Shown: in pieces, positions 1 through 7,934 of the stretch
Numbering within the stretch: the first letter of the stretch is position 1
Layout: each line of letters opens with the position of its first letter
DNA from: Elusimicrobiota bacterium
GTDB lineage: Bacteria; Elusimicrobiota; Elusimicrobia; UBA1565
Direction of reading: 5' to 3'
DNA length: 64,000 nt
Assembly (NCBI GenBank): GCA_041660925.1
Contig: JBAZVI010000010.1
Coordinates: forward strand, 1-64,000
The notes under the pieces: generated by a model
The model's database searches: none
What the model was told of the DNA's origin: nothing
The model's input: only the letters and a program-made list of their open reading frames with translations
Translations under genes and position numbers: made by a program

Positions 1-104
1 CGTTGCTCCTCGCTCACATAGCGGGGCTATGCTCGCTCGTCGCGCCTTGCGCACGGCTCAGGCTTGGGCCTCCGGGGAATACGCTATTACGCGGACGGAC
101 TCCT
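1..104 (-). repeat. Dispersed 291-bp repeat, copy 1 (partial, cut by window edge)
   Basis: The reverse complement of this stretch matches the left half of the copy at 49359-49649 almost base for base. It starts with the terminal sequence AGGAGTCCGTCCG and contains the same small hairpin (17-31, stem CATAGC/GCTATG). It ends 17 bp before the -35 box of the PII-like gene. The rest of the copy lies outside the window. No coding function is supported: the apparent reading frames differ between copies, while the hairpins are kept. Confidence 0.85.
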
Positions 105-120
105 AGCATTCGCCGGGGAA

Positions 121-149
121 TTGACAGGAGGCGCCGAGGCGACTACACT
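121..149 (+). promoter_or_regulatory. Sigma-70-type promoter, near-leaderless
   Basis: TTGACA (121-126), a 17-bp spacer, then TACACT (144-149). Only 7 nt separate the -10 box from the ATG at 157, so transcription should begin at or next to the start codon. The AGGAG at 127-130 lies upstream of the -10 box and cannot act as a ribosome binding site. Confidence 0.75.
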
Positions 150-156
150 TCCCCTC

Positions 157-477
157 ATGGACAAAAAACTCCATCTCATCACCGCCGTCGTGCAGCGAAA
201 GCTCGGAGAGGGGGTCCTCGACGCCGCGCTCGCGGCCGGGGCCTCGGGAGCGACCTTCTTCGACGCGCAGGGGACCGGCGTGCGCCAGCGCCTGGGCGCG
301 ATTGGGTCCCTGATCGAAGGGGAGAAGCAGGTCCTCTTCGTGGTGTCCGACCCGGAGCACTCCGACGCCGTCCTCGAAGCGCTGACGAAGGCCGGCCGGC
401 TCCGCGACGCCGGCATGGGCTTCGCCTACGTTCAGGAGGTCGAGAAGGCGGTCGGGTTCGTCCCGGTCTCCCAGTAG
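157..477 (+). CDS. PII-like signalling protein (GlnB/GlnK superfamily)
   Basis: A 106-residue protein of PII size. It begins MDKKLHLITAVVQRKLGEGV and has a GATFFDAQGTGVR segment like the 'GATFF..G.G.R' region of PII-like proteins, followed by a beta-strand region (KQVLFVVSDPE) and a C-terminal GMGFAYVQEVEKAVGF. PII proteins are trimeric sensors of nucleotides and 2-oxoglutarate that bind target proteins. I do not see a classical uridylylated T-loop tyrosine, so a divergent PII-like role is more likely than canonical nitrogen control. The start at 157 is set by the promoter; an upstream in-frame ATG at 64 lies inside the repeat and before the promoter. It is monocistronic, with a terminator after it. 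Confidence 0.8.
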   Translation: MDKKLHLITAVVQRKLGEGVLDAALAAGASGATFFDAQGTGVRQRLGAIGSLIEGEKQVLFVVSDPEHSDAVLEALTKAGRLRDAGMGFAYVQEVEKAVGFVPVSQ

Positions 478-500
478 CCCCATAGGCCTTCCGGTCCCGG

Positions 501-538
501 GACCCGGGTCCCACCCAGCGCGGGCCCGGGTCTCTTTT
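501..538 (+). terminator. Rho-independent terminator of the PII-like gene
   Basis: GACCCGGG (501-508) pairs with CCCGGGTC (525-532) and is followed by TCTTTT. The rest of 478-685 shows no gene. Confidence 0.65.
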
Positions 539-685
539 ACCGTATAAAGAGGGCTCGCGACGGCGGACATTCAACAATCTAGGCCCACAGGCCCAGAAAC
601 GGCCGGGTCCTATGGCGCCTGCGAGAGGGCCCTTCGGAACCGATAATGGGGGTGACGGTCGTCATTCCCTGTTGGAGGTGGTTCC

Positions 686-1654
686 GTGAAACGACTCATC
701 CTCATCGTCCTCGCTCTCGTCGCGGTGTTCGGCTACGCGGCGACGAAGGTCCAGGCCCAGGTCAGCCCCGACGTCATCTACGGAGACGACGACCGGCTCG
801 ACCTCTGGCAGGTCAAGAACTTCCGGCTCAAGCAGCTCGCCGACTCGACGGTCGCCCTCTTCAAGGCGGGCGACATCCAGATGAGCGGCGGCAAGGCGAA
901 GCTCACCGTCGCGTCCTATGCGGAGGAGCTGCAGCTCTGCAAGGAGGAGCCCTTCTTCGACCAGGTCACCGGCGCCTTCTGCTCGGGCTCGCTGGTCGGC
1001 CCCGACCTCATGATGACCGCCGGCCACTGCGTCCGGACCGAGGACGCCTGCAAGGGCGTTCGCTTCGTCTTCGGCTTCGGGATCAAGGAACAGGGCGTCC
1101 TTCCCAGGGAAGTGCCGGCGAGCGATGTCTACTCCTGCGCGAAGATCGTCGGTCGCATGGAGGAGGGCGAGGGCGCGGACTACGCCATCGTGAAGCTCGA
1201 CCGCAAGGTGACGGGGCATAAGCCGCTCCAGCTCAACCGGGCCGGCGTCGTCGCGAAGGACACGCCGCTCTTCGTCATCGGCCATCCGGCCGGACTGCCC
1301 ACCAAGGTCGCGGGCGGCGCGAAGGTGCGCGACGCCTCGCCGGAAGGCTTCTTCGTGGCCAACCTCGACACCTACGGCGGGAACTCGGGCAGCGCGGTCT
1401 TCAACGCGACGACCGGTCTCGTCGAGGGCATCCTGGTGCGCGGCGAGAACGACTACGTCTGGAAGGGCGGCTGCCGGGTCTCCAACAAGTGCCCGGCCGA
1501 GGGCTGCCGAGGAGAGGACGTGACCAAGGTCGGCCAGGTCACCTCGCTCGTCCCGCAGGCCGCCGGCCGCACGGTCAAGTTCAAGGGCGTGACGCCCGCG
1601 CTGAGCGAGCTGGTCAGCTCGGCGAAGGCGAAGACGGAGGACCTGGGTCTCTGA
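686..1654 (+). CDS. Secreted trypsin-like serine protease
   Basis: A 322-residue protein starting at GTG with a GGAGG ribosome binding site 7 nt upstream. Residues 1-25 form a signal peptide (KRLILIVLALVAVFGYAAT, then AQA-type cleavage). The S1-type triad is visible: His114 in TAGHC, Asp165 in DYAIVKLD, and Ser234 in GGNSGSAVF. Paired cysteines (C99/C115, and C-rich loops near 268-283) suggest disulfides and a role outside the cytoplasm. The GNSGSAV form resembles the V8/Glu-endopeptidase-like branch. It stands alone, with its own terminator. Substrate unknown. Confidence 0.9.
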   Translation: MKRLILIVLALVAVFGYAATKVQAQVSPDVIYGDDDRLDLWQVKNFRLKQLADSTVALFKAGDIQMSGGKAKLTVASYAEELQLCKEEPFFDQVTGAFCSGSLVGPDLMMTAGHCVRTEDACKGVRFVFGFGIKEQGVLPREVPASDVYSCAKIVGRMEEGEGADYAIVKLDRKVTGHKPLQLNRAGVVAKDTPLFVIGHPAGLPTKVAGGAKVRDASPEGFFVANLDTYGGNSGSAVFNATTGLVEGILVRGENDYVWKGGCRVSNKCPAEGCRGEDVTKVGQVTSLVPQAAGRTVKFKGVTPALSELVSSAKAKTEDLGL

Positions 1655-1663
1655 GTGTGAAGG

Positions 1664-1704
1664 AGCCCCCCCGCCTCGTGTGAGGCGGGGGGGGCTTTCA
1701 TTTT
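1664..1704 (+). terminator. Strong Rho-independent terminator
   Basis: AGCCCCCCCGCCTC (1664-1677) pairs with GAGGCGGGGGGGGCT (1682-1696), followed by TTCATTTT. It lies 10 nt after the protease stop codon. Confidence 0.85.
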
Positions 1705-1713
1705 CCTCAATGT

Positions 1714-1798
1714 CTCCCCCTTCGGGGGGAGGCAGGAGGGGGGGGAGAACAGGGGAGGAAGGGCTCTCCCCTCCCCTGCCCCTCCCCTGAAGGGGAGG
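1714..1798. repeat. Cluster of short G/C palindromes
   Basis: Two perfect hairpins, CTCCCCC/GGGGGAG (1714-1731) and CCTCCCCT-GA-AGGGGAGG (1781-1798), lie in purine/pyrimidine-skewed DNA between the protease and a radical SAM gene. Similar hairpins occur at 10982-11009 and 63079-63098. They resemble REP-like intergenic palindromes. No gene is seen here. Confidence 0.55.
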
Positions 1799-1837
1799 GC
1801 GGTGAGGAACTATCGCCCCTCATAGGGTCAAGGAAGC

Positions 1838-1843
1838 TATAAT
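1838..1843 (+). promoter_or_regulatory. -10 box TATAAT, near-leaderless
   Basis: A perfect TATAAT ends 6 nt before the ATG at 1850. I see no good -35 hexamer at the normal distance. Confidence 0.55.
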
Positions 1844-1849
1844 CCCCCT

Positions 1850-2965
1850 ATGGGCCTCCTCCGCAGTCTCCCCTACCTTCGCCACCTCGTCGTCCCGCGG
1901 CGGAAGGGGCCGCTCTATCTCATCCTCTACGTCACCGACCGCTGCAACCTGCGCTGCGCGCACTGCTATTTCAGCGCGGAGCTCAATAAGGGGCGGGAGA
2001 TGCCGCTCGAGGACATCGAGCGGCTCGCGCGGGGCAGCCGCGGACTCATGACGCTGGCGATCGGCGGCGGCGAGCCGTTCCTGCGCAAGGACCTCCCCGA
2101 GATCATCGGCCTCTTCCGGCGCCACGCCGGCGTGCAGGCCGCGGGCTTCCCGACCAACGGCATGCTCACCGACGCGATCGCCGCGCAGACCGAGCGCATC
2201 CTCCGGGAGAACCCGGGGCTTCGGCTGAACGTGAGCGTCTCCCTCGACGGGCGGCGCGAGGTCCACGAGCGCGTGCGCGGGGTGCCGGGCTGCTGGGACA
2301 AGGCCCAGCGCTCGCTCGAGGTCCTCGAGGGCCTGCGCGGCCGCTACGGGAACCTCAACATCGGCGTGACCTGCACGCTCACGCGCGCCAACCGCTCCGA
2401 GGTCGGCGAGCTCCTGCGCGAGACCGTACGCCGGCGCCGGCTCGACCACTTCCAGGTGAACCTCTACCGGGACACGCGCTACGGAGACGCGCTCGACGCT
2501 TCCCTTCTCGAGGACTACGTCGGGCTCGAGCGCGAGGTCGAGGCCGAGCACGCCGCCGGGCGTCTGCGCGGCTACAACTTCCCGGGCGGGCTGCTCTACA
2601 CGGCGGTCAACCGCGCCGTGCACGGACTCGTCGCCGACACCCTGCGCACGAAGACCTGCCGCACGGCCTGCCGGGCCGCGGAGCTCAACGCGGTCGTCTA
2701 CCCCGACGGCCGGGTGTACGCCTGCGAGGTCCGCTCGGACCTGCACATGGGGAGCCTGCGCGAGCACGGCTTCGACCTGGGCCGCCTCTGGGCGAGCCCC
2801 GCGGCCGCGAAGGCCCGCGCCGCCGCCCGCGCCGGCTGCTTCTGCACCTTCGAGTGCCAGATGATCACCAACGCGCTCTTCAACCCGGACGGCTTCGCGC
2901 GGGTCTGCACCGAGTACGCCCGGCTCCAGGCCGGCCGGCTGTCCCCCGGGAGCCGCGCGGCGTGA
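1850..2965 (+). CDS. Radical SAM protein with SPASM-like C-terminus
   Basis: A 371-residue protein. The CxxxCxxC motif (C32, C36, C39; CNLRCAHC) binds the radical-SAM 4Fe-4S cluster, and GGGEPFLRKD is the SAM-binding GGE motif. The C-terminal part holds further cysteines (CRTACRAAEL, VYACEV, GCFCTFEC) in a SPASM-like pattern that would hold auxiliary Fe-S clusters. SPASM proteins usually modify peptides or carry out related radical chemistry. The stop overlaps the GTG of the following glycosyltransferase, so the two are probably made together. Substrate unknown. Confidence 0.88.
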   Translation: MGLLRSLPYLRHLVVPRRKGPLYLILYVTDRCNLRCAHCYFSAELNKGREMPLEDIERLARGSRGLMTLAIGGGEPFLRKDLPEIIGLFRRHAGVQAAGFPTNGMLTDAIAAQTERILRENPGLRLNVSVSLDGRREVHERVRGVPGCWDKAQRSLEVLEGLRGRYGNLNIGVTCTLTRANRSEVGELLRETVRRRRLDHFQVNLYRDTRYGDALDASLLEDYVGLEREVEAEHAAGRLRGYNFPGGLLYTAVNRAVHGLVADTLRTKTCRTACRAAELNAVVYPDGRVYACEVRSDLHMGSLREHGFDLGRLWASPAAAKARAAARAGCFCTFECQMITNALFNPDGFARVCTEYARLQAGRLSPGSRAA

Positions 2966-3945
2966 GCGGCCCGGCCGTCAGCATCGTCGTCCCGTTCCGG
3001 GCGCCGGACGAGCGCCTGCACGAGTGCCTCGCGGGCATGGCCCGGCTGCGCGGCGACTTCGAGCTCCTCCTGCTCCCCGACGGACCGCTCGACGAGGCGC
3101 TCCTCCCGCCGGAGCTCCGCGCGCGCGCGCGGATCCTTCCGACCGGGCCGCGCAATCCCGCGGCGAAGCGCAACGCCGCGCTGGCCGCCGGCCGCGGACG
3201 CTTCTTCGCCTTCATCGACTCCGACGCGTCGCCCGAGACGGACTGGCTCGAGCGCGCCGTGGAGCTCCTCGAGGCCGACCCCGGCCTGGGCGCCTGCGGC
3301 GGCCCCGACCTCCTGCCGCCCTCGGCCGGCGTCCTGGAGCGGGGCGCCTGGGACGTCATCCACACGGTCTGGGGGACGCGGGGGCTCTATCGCTCCGGCC
3401 GCGGCCCCGGCGGCGTCGAGGACAGCCGCGAGCTGCCGACCTGCAACCTCGTGGTGCGCCGGGAGCCGGTCGAGCGGGGCCTCCGCTTCGACGAGACGCG
3501 CCGCGTCGGCGAGGACGTGGACTTCTGCCGCGGGCTCCGGCGCCTGGGCCTGCGCATCGCCTGGTCCCCCGACGTGCGTGTGCTCCATCACTGCCGCCCG
3601 CTCTTCCGCTCCTTCCTCGGCCGGGTCTTCCAGCTCGCCGCCGACCGCGCGGGGTACTTCGCCGCGGCGCCGCGCCTGAACTCGCCGCGCTACCTGGCGC
3701 CGCCGCTCTTCGCGCTCTGCGTCCTCCTCGGGGGCGCTGCCGCGGCGCTGCGCCCCGGCCTTCGGCCGGTCTACGCCGCCGCGCTCGCGCTCTATGCGCT
3801 CGCGGTGGTCGCGACGGGACGCGGCGGTCCCGGGCGCCGGCTCCTGTTCCTCGCCGGGACCTTCCTCGCCCACCTCGTCTACGGGCTCGGCTTCCTCGCC
3901 GGCCTCCTCCGTCGTCTCGGGAAATCCGACCCCGCTCGATCTTAA
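2962..3945 (+). CDS. Family 2 glycosyltransferase, membrane-attached
   Basis: 327 residues from a GTG that overlaps the previous stop (GTGA). The N-terminal GT-A fold begins VSIVVPFRAPDERLHECL. A DSD metal-binding motif is seen in FAFIDSDASPE, and GEDVDFCRGLRRLG matches the usual ED.d...R acceptor region. Hydrophobic segments after about residue 235 (LFALCVLLGGAAAAL, YAAALALYALAVVAT, FLAGTFLAHLVYGLGFLAGL) suggest two or three membrane spans. The likely role is sugar transfer to a lipid or surface polymer. In-frame sequence upstream of 2962 lies inside the radical SAM gene. Confidence 0.85.
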   Translation: MSGPAVSIVVPFRAPDERLHECLAGMARLRGDFELLLLPDGPLDEALLPPELRARARILPTGPRNPAAKRNAALAAGRGRFFAFIDSDASPETDWLERAVELLEADPGLGACGGPDLLPPSAGVLERGAWDVIHTVWGTRGLYRSGRGPGGVEDSRELPTCNLVVRREPVERGLRFDETRRVGEDVDFCRGLRRLGLRIAWSPDVRVLHHCRPLFRSFLGRVFQLAADRAGYFAAAPRLNSPRYLAPPLFALCVLLGGAAAALRPGLRPVYAAALALYALAVVATGRGGPGRRLLFLAGTFLAHLVYGLGFLAGLLRRLGKSDPARS

Positions 3946-3969
3946 GGCCTCCCCGGGTCGGATTTCCCG
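3918..3969 (+). terminator. Inverted repeat around the glycosyltransferase stop
   Basis: CGGGAAATCCGACCC (3918-3932) and GGGTCGGATTTCCCG (3955-3969) are perfect 15-bp arms. The loop contains the TAA stop (3943-3945). There is no clear T-run, so it may act together with the next hairpin. Confidence 0.55.
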
Positions 3970-3983
3970 AGGGGGGTTAAAAA

Positions 3984-4048
3984 AGCTCCCCGCGCCGTTC
4001 GGCGCGGGGAGCTTTTCTTCGAGTCGAGAATCCCGTCAGGGATTCTCG
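3984..4048. terminator. Two terminators between convergent genes
   Basis: AGCTCCCCGCGCC/GGCGCGGGGAGCT (3984-4013) has A-runs before and TTTT after, so it can work in both directions. CGAGAATCCC-GTCA-GGGATTCTCG (4025-4048) lies just past the stop of the minus-strand TPR gene. Confidence 0.8.
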
Positions 4049-4049
4049 A

Positions 4050-5597
4050 TCACTTGTTGAGGGCCTCGATGCGCTTGGACGCCTTCTTGGCGAGAGAGTC
4101 CTTCGCGTAATCGGCGACGAGCTTCTCGTAGACGCCCTTCGCGGCGCCCGGGTTGGTCAGCTGACGCTCGTAGAGCTGGGCGGCGTCCCAGAGGCACTGT
4201 GCGGCCGACTTGTCCTGGGGGAAGTCCGCGGCCACGCGCTCGAGCAGCTTCGCCTGCAGCGTGTAGTCCTTCAGCGAGCCGCCGGCGAGGTCGGCCGCGT
4301 CCTTGAGCGCCGCGACCGCGCGGTCGCCGGGGAACATGTCGGCGAGCTTGGTCAGCGCCTCGACGGCTTTGCCGAAGTCCTTGTTGCGGTCGCGCTGGAT
4401 GCGCGACTGCTCGCGGAAGGCGGCGAAGGCCGCGTCGGTGTTCGGATAGAGCGAGACGATCTTCTCGAGGCGGTCGACGGCGAGCGCCGGCTGCTTGAGG
4501 TTCTCGTCGAGGATGCGGGCCATCTTGACGTAGGCGTCGCCGGCCTCCGGGAAGGAGCCGAACTTGTCGGTCACGGCCTGGTAGGACTCGACGGCCTTGT
4601 CGTAGTTGCGCAGCGCGCCCGCGTAGATGTCGGCGATGGCGGTCTCGGCCTTCGCGCCGAGCGGGCCGTCCTTGCTGTAGACGGCGAGCACCTTCTCGTT
4701 GAGCAGGATGGCGGTCTCCTGCTTGCCGTTCTGCGCGTAGACCTGCGCGAGGAGGTAGATCATCTCGCCGACGCTCGGATGGTCCGGGTAGCGGCGGAAG
4801 AACTCGTTGAACTCGGCCACCGTCGGCTCGTAGATCGCGGTCTCCTTGAGGGAGGCCAGGGCGCGCAGCAGGGCGATGAGTCGGCCCGGGCGGTCGAGCC
4901 CGGCGCCGGGGCCCTTGGAGACCTCGGTGACGGCCGGCTTCTGCTTGCGGATCTTCTTGTCGACGATCTCCATGAGCTTCTTCTTCGCGTTGAAAGAGAG
5001 CTTCGTGTCGGGATACTCGTAGAGGAGCTTCAGGAGGTCCACGGAGGCGGCGAGCAGGTCGCCCTGCTTCTCGTGCACCTCGAACTTGAGGTACTGCGCC
5101 ATGTCGGCGCCGTCGAGCTCGCGGTAGAGCGTGAGGTAGGCGTCGACCTGCTCGGGGAGGCAGGTGAGGGTCTCTCCGGCGGCCGTCTTGAAGGCGTTCT
5201 GCAGGAAGGTCAGCTCGGCCTTCGCGCGTTCGCCGACGGCCATCGTCGTCTCGGCCTTTGCGGGCGCCTCGGCCTTGGGCTCGGGGGCGCGGGGCTTGGG
5301 CTCGACCTTGGGGGCCTCGACGCGCGGGGCCTGGATGTGCGCGGGCTCGGCCTTCGGAGCGGGCTTGGGCGTCGGGGCTTTGGGCTCGACCGGCGCGGGC
5401 GTCTCGACCTTGGGCTCGGCGACGACCGGCTCGGCGGCGGCGGGCGTCTCTGGCGCGGGCTCCGCGACGGCGGGCGCCTCGACCTTGGGTTCGGCGGCGG
5501 GCTCGGCCGCGGGGGCCGGGGTTTCCTGGGCGCCGGCGGCCGCCGCGAGGGCGAGCGCCGCGACGAGGAGCGGGAAAGACCAGAGTCTGTTCATCAT
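4050..5597 (-). CDS. Exported TPR-repeat protein with Ala/Pro/Glu-rich linker
   Basis: 515 residues from ATGATG, with AGGAG 5 nt upstream. A signal peptide (NRLWSFPLLVAALALAAAAG, ending AQE) is followed by about 100 residues of low complexity built from PAPAAEP/VEAPAVAEP/KVEPKP units, then an alpha-helical region of repeated TPR-like units (for example 'AETAIADIYAGALRNYDKAV' and 'AGDAYVKMARILDENLKQPA'). The architecture suggests a periplasmic scaffold: a flexible linker that could cross the cell wall plus a TPR protein-binding domain. It is monocistronic and transcribed away from the DUF2062-like gene. Function not known. Confidence 0.8.
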   Translation of the reverse strand: MMNRLWSFPLLVAALALAAAAGAQETPAPAAEPAAEPKVEAPAVAEPAPETPAAAEPVVAEPKVETPAPVEPKAPTPKPAPKAEPAHIQAPRVEAPKVEPKPRAPEPKAEAPAKAETTMAVGERAKAELTFLQNAFKTAAGETLTCLPEQVDAYLTLYRELDGADMAQYLKFEVHEKQGDLLAASVDLLKLLYEYPDTKLSFNAKKKLMEIVDKKIRKQKPAVTEVSKGPGAGLDRPGRLIALLRALASLKETAIYEPTVAEFNEFFRRYPDHPSVGEMIYLLAQVYAQNGKQETAILLNEKVLAVYSKDGPLGAKAETAIADIYAGALRNYDKAVESYQAVTDKFGSFPEAGDAYVKMARILDENLKQPALAVDRLEKIVSLYPNTDAAFAAFREQSRIQRDRNKDFGKAVEALTKLADMFPGDRAVAALKDAADLAGGSLKDYTLQAKLLERVAADFPQDKSAAQCLWDAAQLYERQLTNPGAAKGVYEKLVADYAKDSLAKKASKRIEALNK

Positions 5598-5637
5598 CGT
5601 TCTCCTGGGTGCGGGCATCCGGACGAGCGACCGCGCC

Positions 5638-5659
5638 ATTATAGGAAATTGTTTATAAT
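5638..5659. promoter_or_regulatory. Divergent -10 boxes
   Basis: ATTATA (5638-5643) reads TATAAT on the minus strand, towards the TPR gene. TATAAT (5654-5659) faces the gene at 5683. The two boxes are 10 bp apart, so the promoters probably compete for polymerase. Confidence 0.6.
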
Positions 5660-5682
5660 GAGGGAGCAAGCCGTCCACTGAA

Positions 5683-6186
5683 ATGTTCCTGCTCCGACCC
5701 TTCCGCTACCTCGCGCAGGCCCTCGCGGCCCAGGACAGCCCGCGGCAGCTCGCCGCCGGCTTCGCCCTCGGCGCGTTCGCCGGACTCGTGCCCAAGTCGA
5801 GCATCGTCTCGACGCTCGCGCTCGTCCTCATCGCCGCGACCCAGGTGAACCCGGCCGCGGGCTACGGGGCGGCGGCCCTCTTCTCGCTGCTCTCCCCGCT
5901 CGCCGACCCGCTCACCCACCGCATCGGGGCGCTGCTGCTCGTCGACGCCGCCCCGCTCTCCCCGCTCTGGACCCGGCTCTACAACGTGCCCGTGGTCCCC
6001 TGGACCGGCTTCAACAACACGGTGACCCTCGGCTCGATCCTGCTCGGGCTCGCGCTGCTCGGACCGCTCTACCTCCTCATGACGCGCGTCTTCGCGCGCT
6101 ACCGCGACGCCTTCGGCGCGAAGATCCGCCGGCTGCGCGTCATCGGGCTCCTTCTCGGCGCCGAGACGGCGGGGAAGGTCCTGTGA
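5683..6186 (+). CDS. TIGR03546/DUF2062-like membrane protein
   Basis: 167 residues with several hydrophobic helices (LAAGFALGAFAGLVPKSSI, LALVLIAATQVNPAAGYGA, GSILLGLALLGPLYLLM). The 'A.GFALGAFAGLVPK' start is typical of the DUF2062/TIGR03546 group. In known genomes TIGR03546 proteins sit next to TIGR03545 proteins, and the next gene here fits that family, which supports the call. Its stop overlaps the GTG of that gene by 4 bp. Function unknown; probably an inner-membrane partner of the downstream AsmA-like protein. Confidence 0.75.
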   Translation: MFLLRPFRYLAQALAAQDSPRQLAAGFALGAFAGLVPKSSIVSTLALVLIAATQVNPAAGYGAAALFSLLSPLADPLTHRIGALLLVDAAPLSPLWTRLYNVPVVPWTGFNNTVTLGSILLGLALLGPLYLLMTRVFARYRDAFGAKIRRLRVIGLLLGAETAGKVL

Positions 6187-7934
6187 TCCGGTGGTCCTAC
6201 GTCGGCTCGCGCGCGGCTCTGCTGGCCCTGGTGTGGGCCTTCTTCGCGTTCGCCGTCGACCCGCTGGCCCGGCGTGCCTTCGAGAAGAGCGCCTCGCGCG
6301 CGCTGGGGGCGAAGGTCACGCTGCGAAAGCTCAACACGCGGGTGCTGCCGCCCACGCTCCGCATCGCCGGCCTCGCGGCCGCCGACCCCTCGGACCCGAT
6401 GCGCGACCTGCTGCGCGTCGAAAAGGCCCGCTTCTCTTTCGAGGCGGCCCCGCTGCTCGAGCGCAAGCTCGTCATCCGCGCCGCGGAGGTCGAGGGCGTC
6501 ACCTGGGGCGCGCCGCGCAAGCGCTCCGGCGCCGTGCGCCGCGAGCCGCCCTCGCAGGCCTCCGTCGCGCTCGCGAAGTGGGCGGGCGGGGCGAAGGACC
6601 TCGGGCTCGGCGGGGCGGCGAGCGCGAAGGCCGACCTCGCGCGCTCCTACACGGTGAAGCCCGAGGACCTCTCCTCGGTGAAGCTGGCCCGCGCGCTCGA
6701 AGAGGGCTGGCCCGCCCGCTTCGACGCCTGGAAGAAGAAGACGGACGCTTTCGACGCGGAGGGGCGCATCCGGGAGCTCTCCGACCTCGCGGGGAAGGCC
6801 GGCGCCGGCGAACCGGCCTCCCGGCTCGCCGCGCTCGGCCGCTTCAAGGAGCGCTCCGAGGCGCTCCGCAAGGACGCCGCGGCGCTGCGCTCGGGCGTCG
6901 AAGGCGAGCTCGCCGCGGCCCGCGCCGACTTGAAGGCCGTCGAAGCGGCCAAGGCGGCCGACCTCGCCGAGCTCGAGAAGCGCCTGCATCTGCCGCGCTT
7001 CGACTCGGAGCGCCTCTCCGCCTACCTCGTGGGCGAGCAGGGCGCCAAGCGCCTCTCCACCGCTCTGCGGGTGCTCGCGGCCGCGCGCAAGCGCATGCCC
7101 TCGAAGGGAGAGCCGTCGGCCAAGGAGGCGGCGCGCGGGGTCACCGTCGAGTTCCCGCGCGCGGAGCGCAGCCTGCCCGGGTTCTGGCTGCGCCAGGCGA
7201 AGCTCACCGGCAGCGCCGAGCTCGGGACCCCGCTCGCGTTCGGCGGGGAGGCCGTCGACTTCTCCTCGAACCCGCCGCTGCTCGCCGAACCCGCGCGCCT
7301 GCGTCTGGGCGGCGGCGCCGACGGCCGCAAGCTGCTGATCTCGGCCGAACTCGACCACCGTCGCCCGACGCCGCGCGACGTCCTCGAGTTCCGTCTTGAC
7401 GGACAGAGCGTGGGGGAGTTCACCGCCGGCGACCCGGCCTCCTTCTCCGTGGGCGTGGGCGCGGGCACGGCCGACGTCTCCGGGGCCGTGACGCTCGCGG
7501 GCGACGCGCTCTCCGGCCGCGTCGACTTCGTCGAGAAGGGCGTGCGCCTCGTGCCGCGCGCCGCCGGGCTCGACCCCGCGCTCGCCCGCGCGCTCGCCTC
7601 CGCTCTCGAGGGCGTGGACGTCCTCAAGGTCGGGGTCGTCCTGGGCGGGACGCTCCAGCAGCCCGAGCTGCGCGTGGAGTCGAACCTTGGAGGGGCGCTC
7701 TCCGGGGCGCTGGGCAAGGCGCTCGGGAAAGAGGCCGCGGCCCGCGCCGGGGAGCTGCGGGCCCAGGTGGACCGCCTCGCCGGCGAGCGCGTGAAGGGGC
7801 TGCAGGGACAGCTCGACGCCCGCGCGAAGGGCCTGCTCGGGAGCCTCGGCGTGGAGGAGCGGCTCGGAGAGCTCCAGAAGCGCGCGCTCGGCGGGGGGAA
7901 GCCGCTCCCCGACCTGCGGCGGCTGTTCCGGTGA
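6183..7934 (+). CDS. TIGR03545-like, AsmA-like envelope protein
   Basis: 583 residues. A single N-terminal membrane helix (SRAALLALVWAFFAFAVDPL) precedes an AsmA/DUF748-like beta-rich start (ALGAKVTLRKLNTRVLPPTL...LRIAGLAA). A long charged alpha-helical or coiled-coil centre follows (about residues 195-280), then a second beta-rich part. Length and its pairing with a TIGR03546-like gene match the TIGR03545 family. AsmA-like proteins often bridge the envelope and affect lipid traffic; that role is inference here. It starts at GTG overlapping the previous stop by 4 bp and ends overlapping the transporter start. Confidence 0.72.
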   Translation: MIRWSYVGSRAALLALVWAFFAFAVDPLARRAFEKSASRALGAKVTLRKLNTRVLPPTLRIAGLAAADPSDPMRDLLRVEKARFSFEAAPLLERKLVIRAAEVEGVTWGAPRKRSGAVRREPPSQASVALAKWAGGAKDLGLGGAASAKADLARSYTVKPEDLSSVKLARALEEGWPARFDAWKKKTDAFDAEGRIRELSDLAGKAGAGEPASRLAALGRFKERSEALRKDAAALRSGVEGELAAARADLKAVEAAKAADLAELEKRLHLPRFDSERLSAYLVGEQGAKRLSTALRVLAAARKRMPSKGEPSAKEAARGVTVEFPRAERSLPGFWLRQAKLTGSAELGTPLAFGGEAVDFSSNPPLLAEPARLRLGGGADGRKLLISAELDHRRPTPRDVLEFRLDGQSVGEFTAGDPASFSVGVGAGTADVSGAVTLAGDALSGRVDFVEKGVRLVPRAAGLDPALARALASALEGVDVLKVGVVLGGTLQQPELRVESNLGGALSGALGKALGKEAAARAGELRAQVDRLAGERVKGLQGQLDARAKGLLGSLGVEERLGELQKRALGGGKPLPDLRRLFR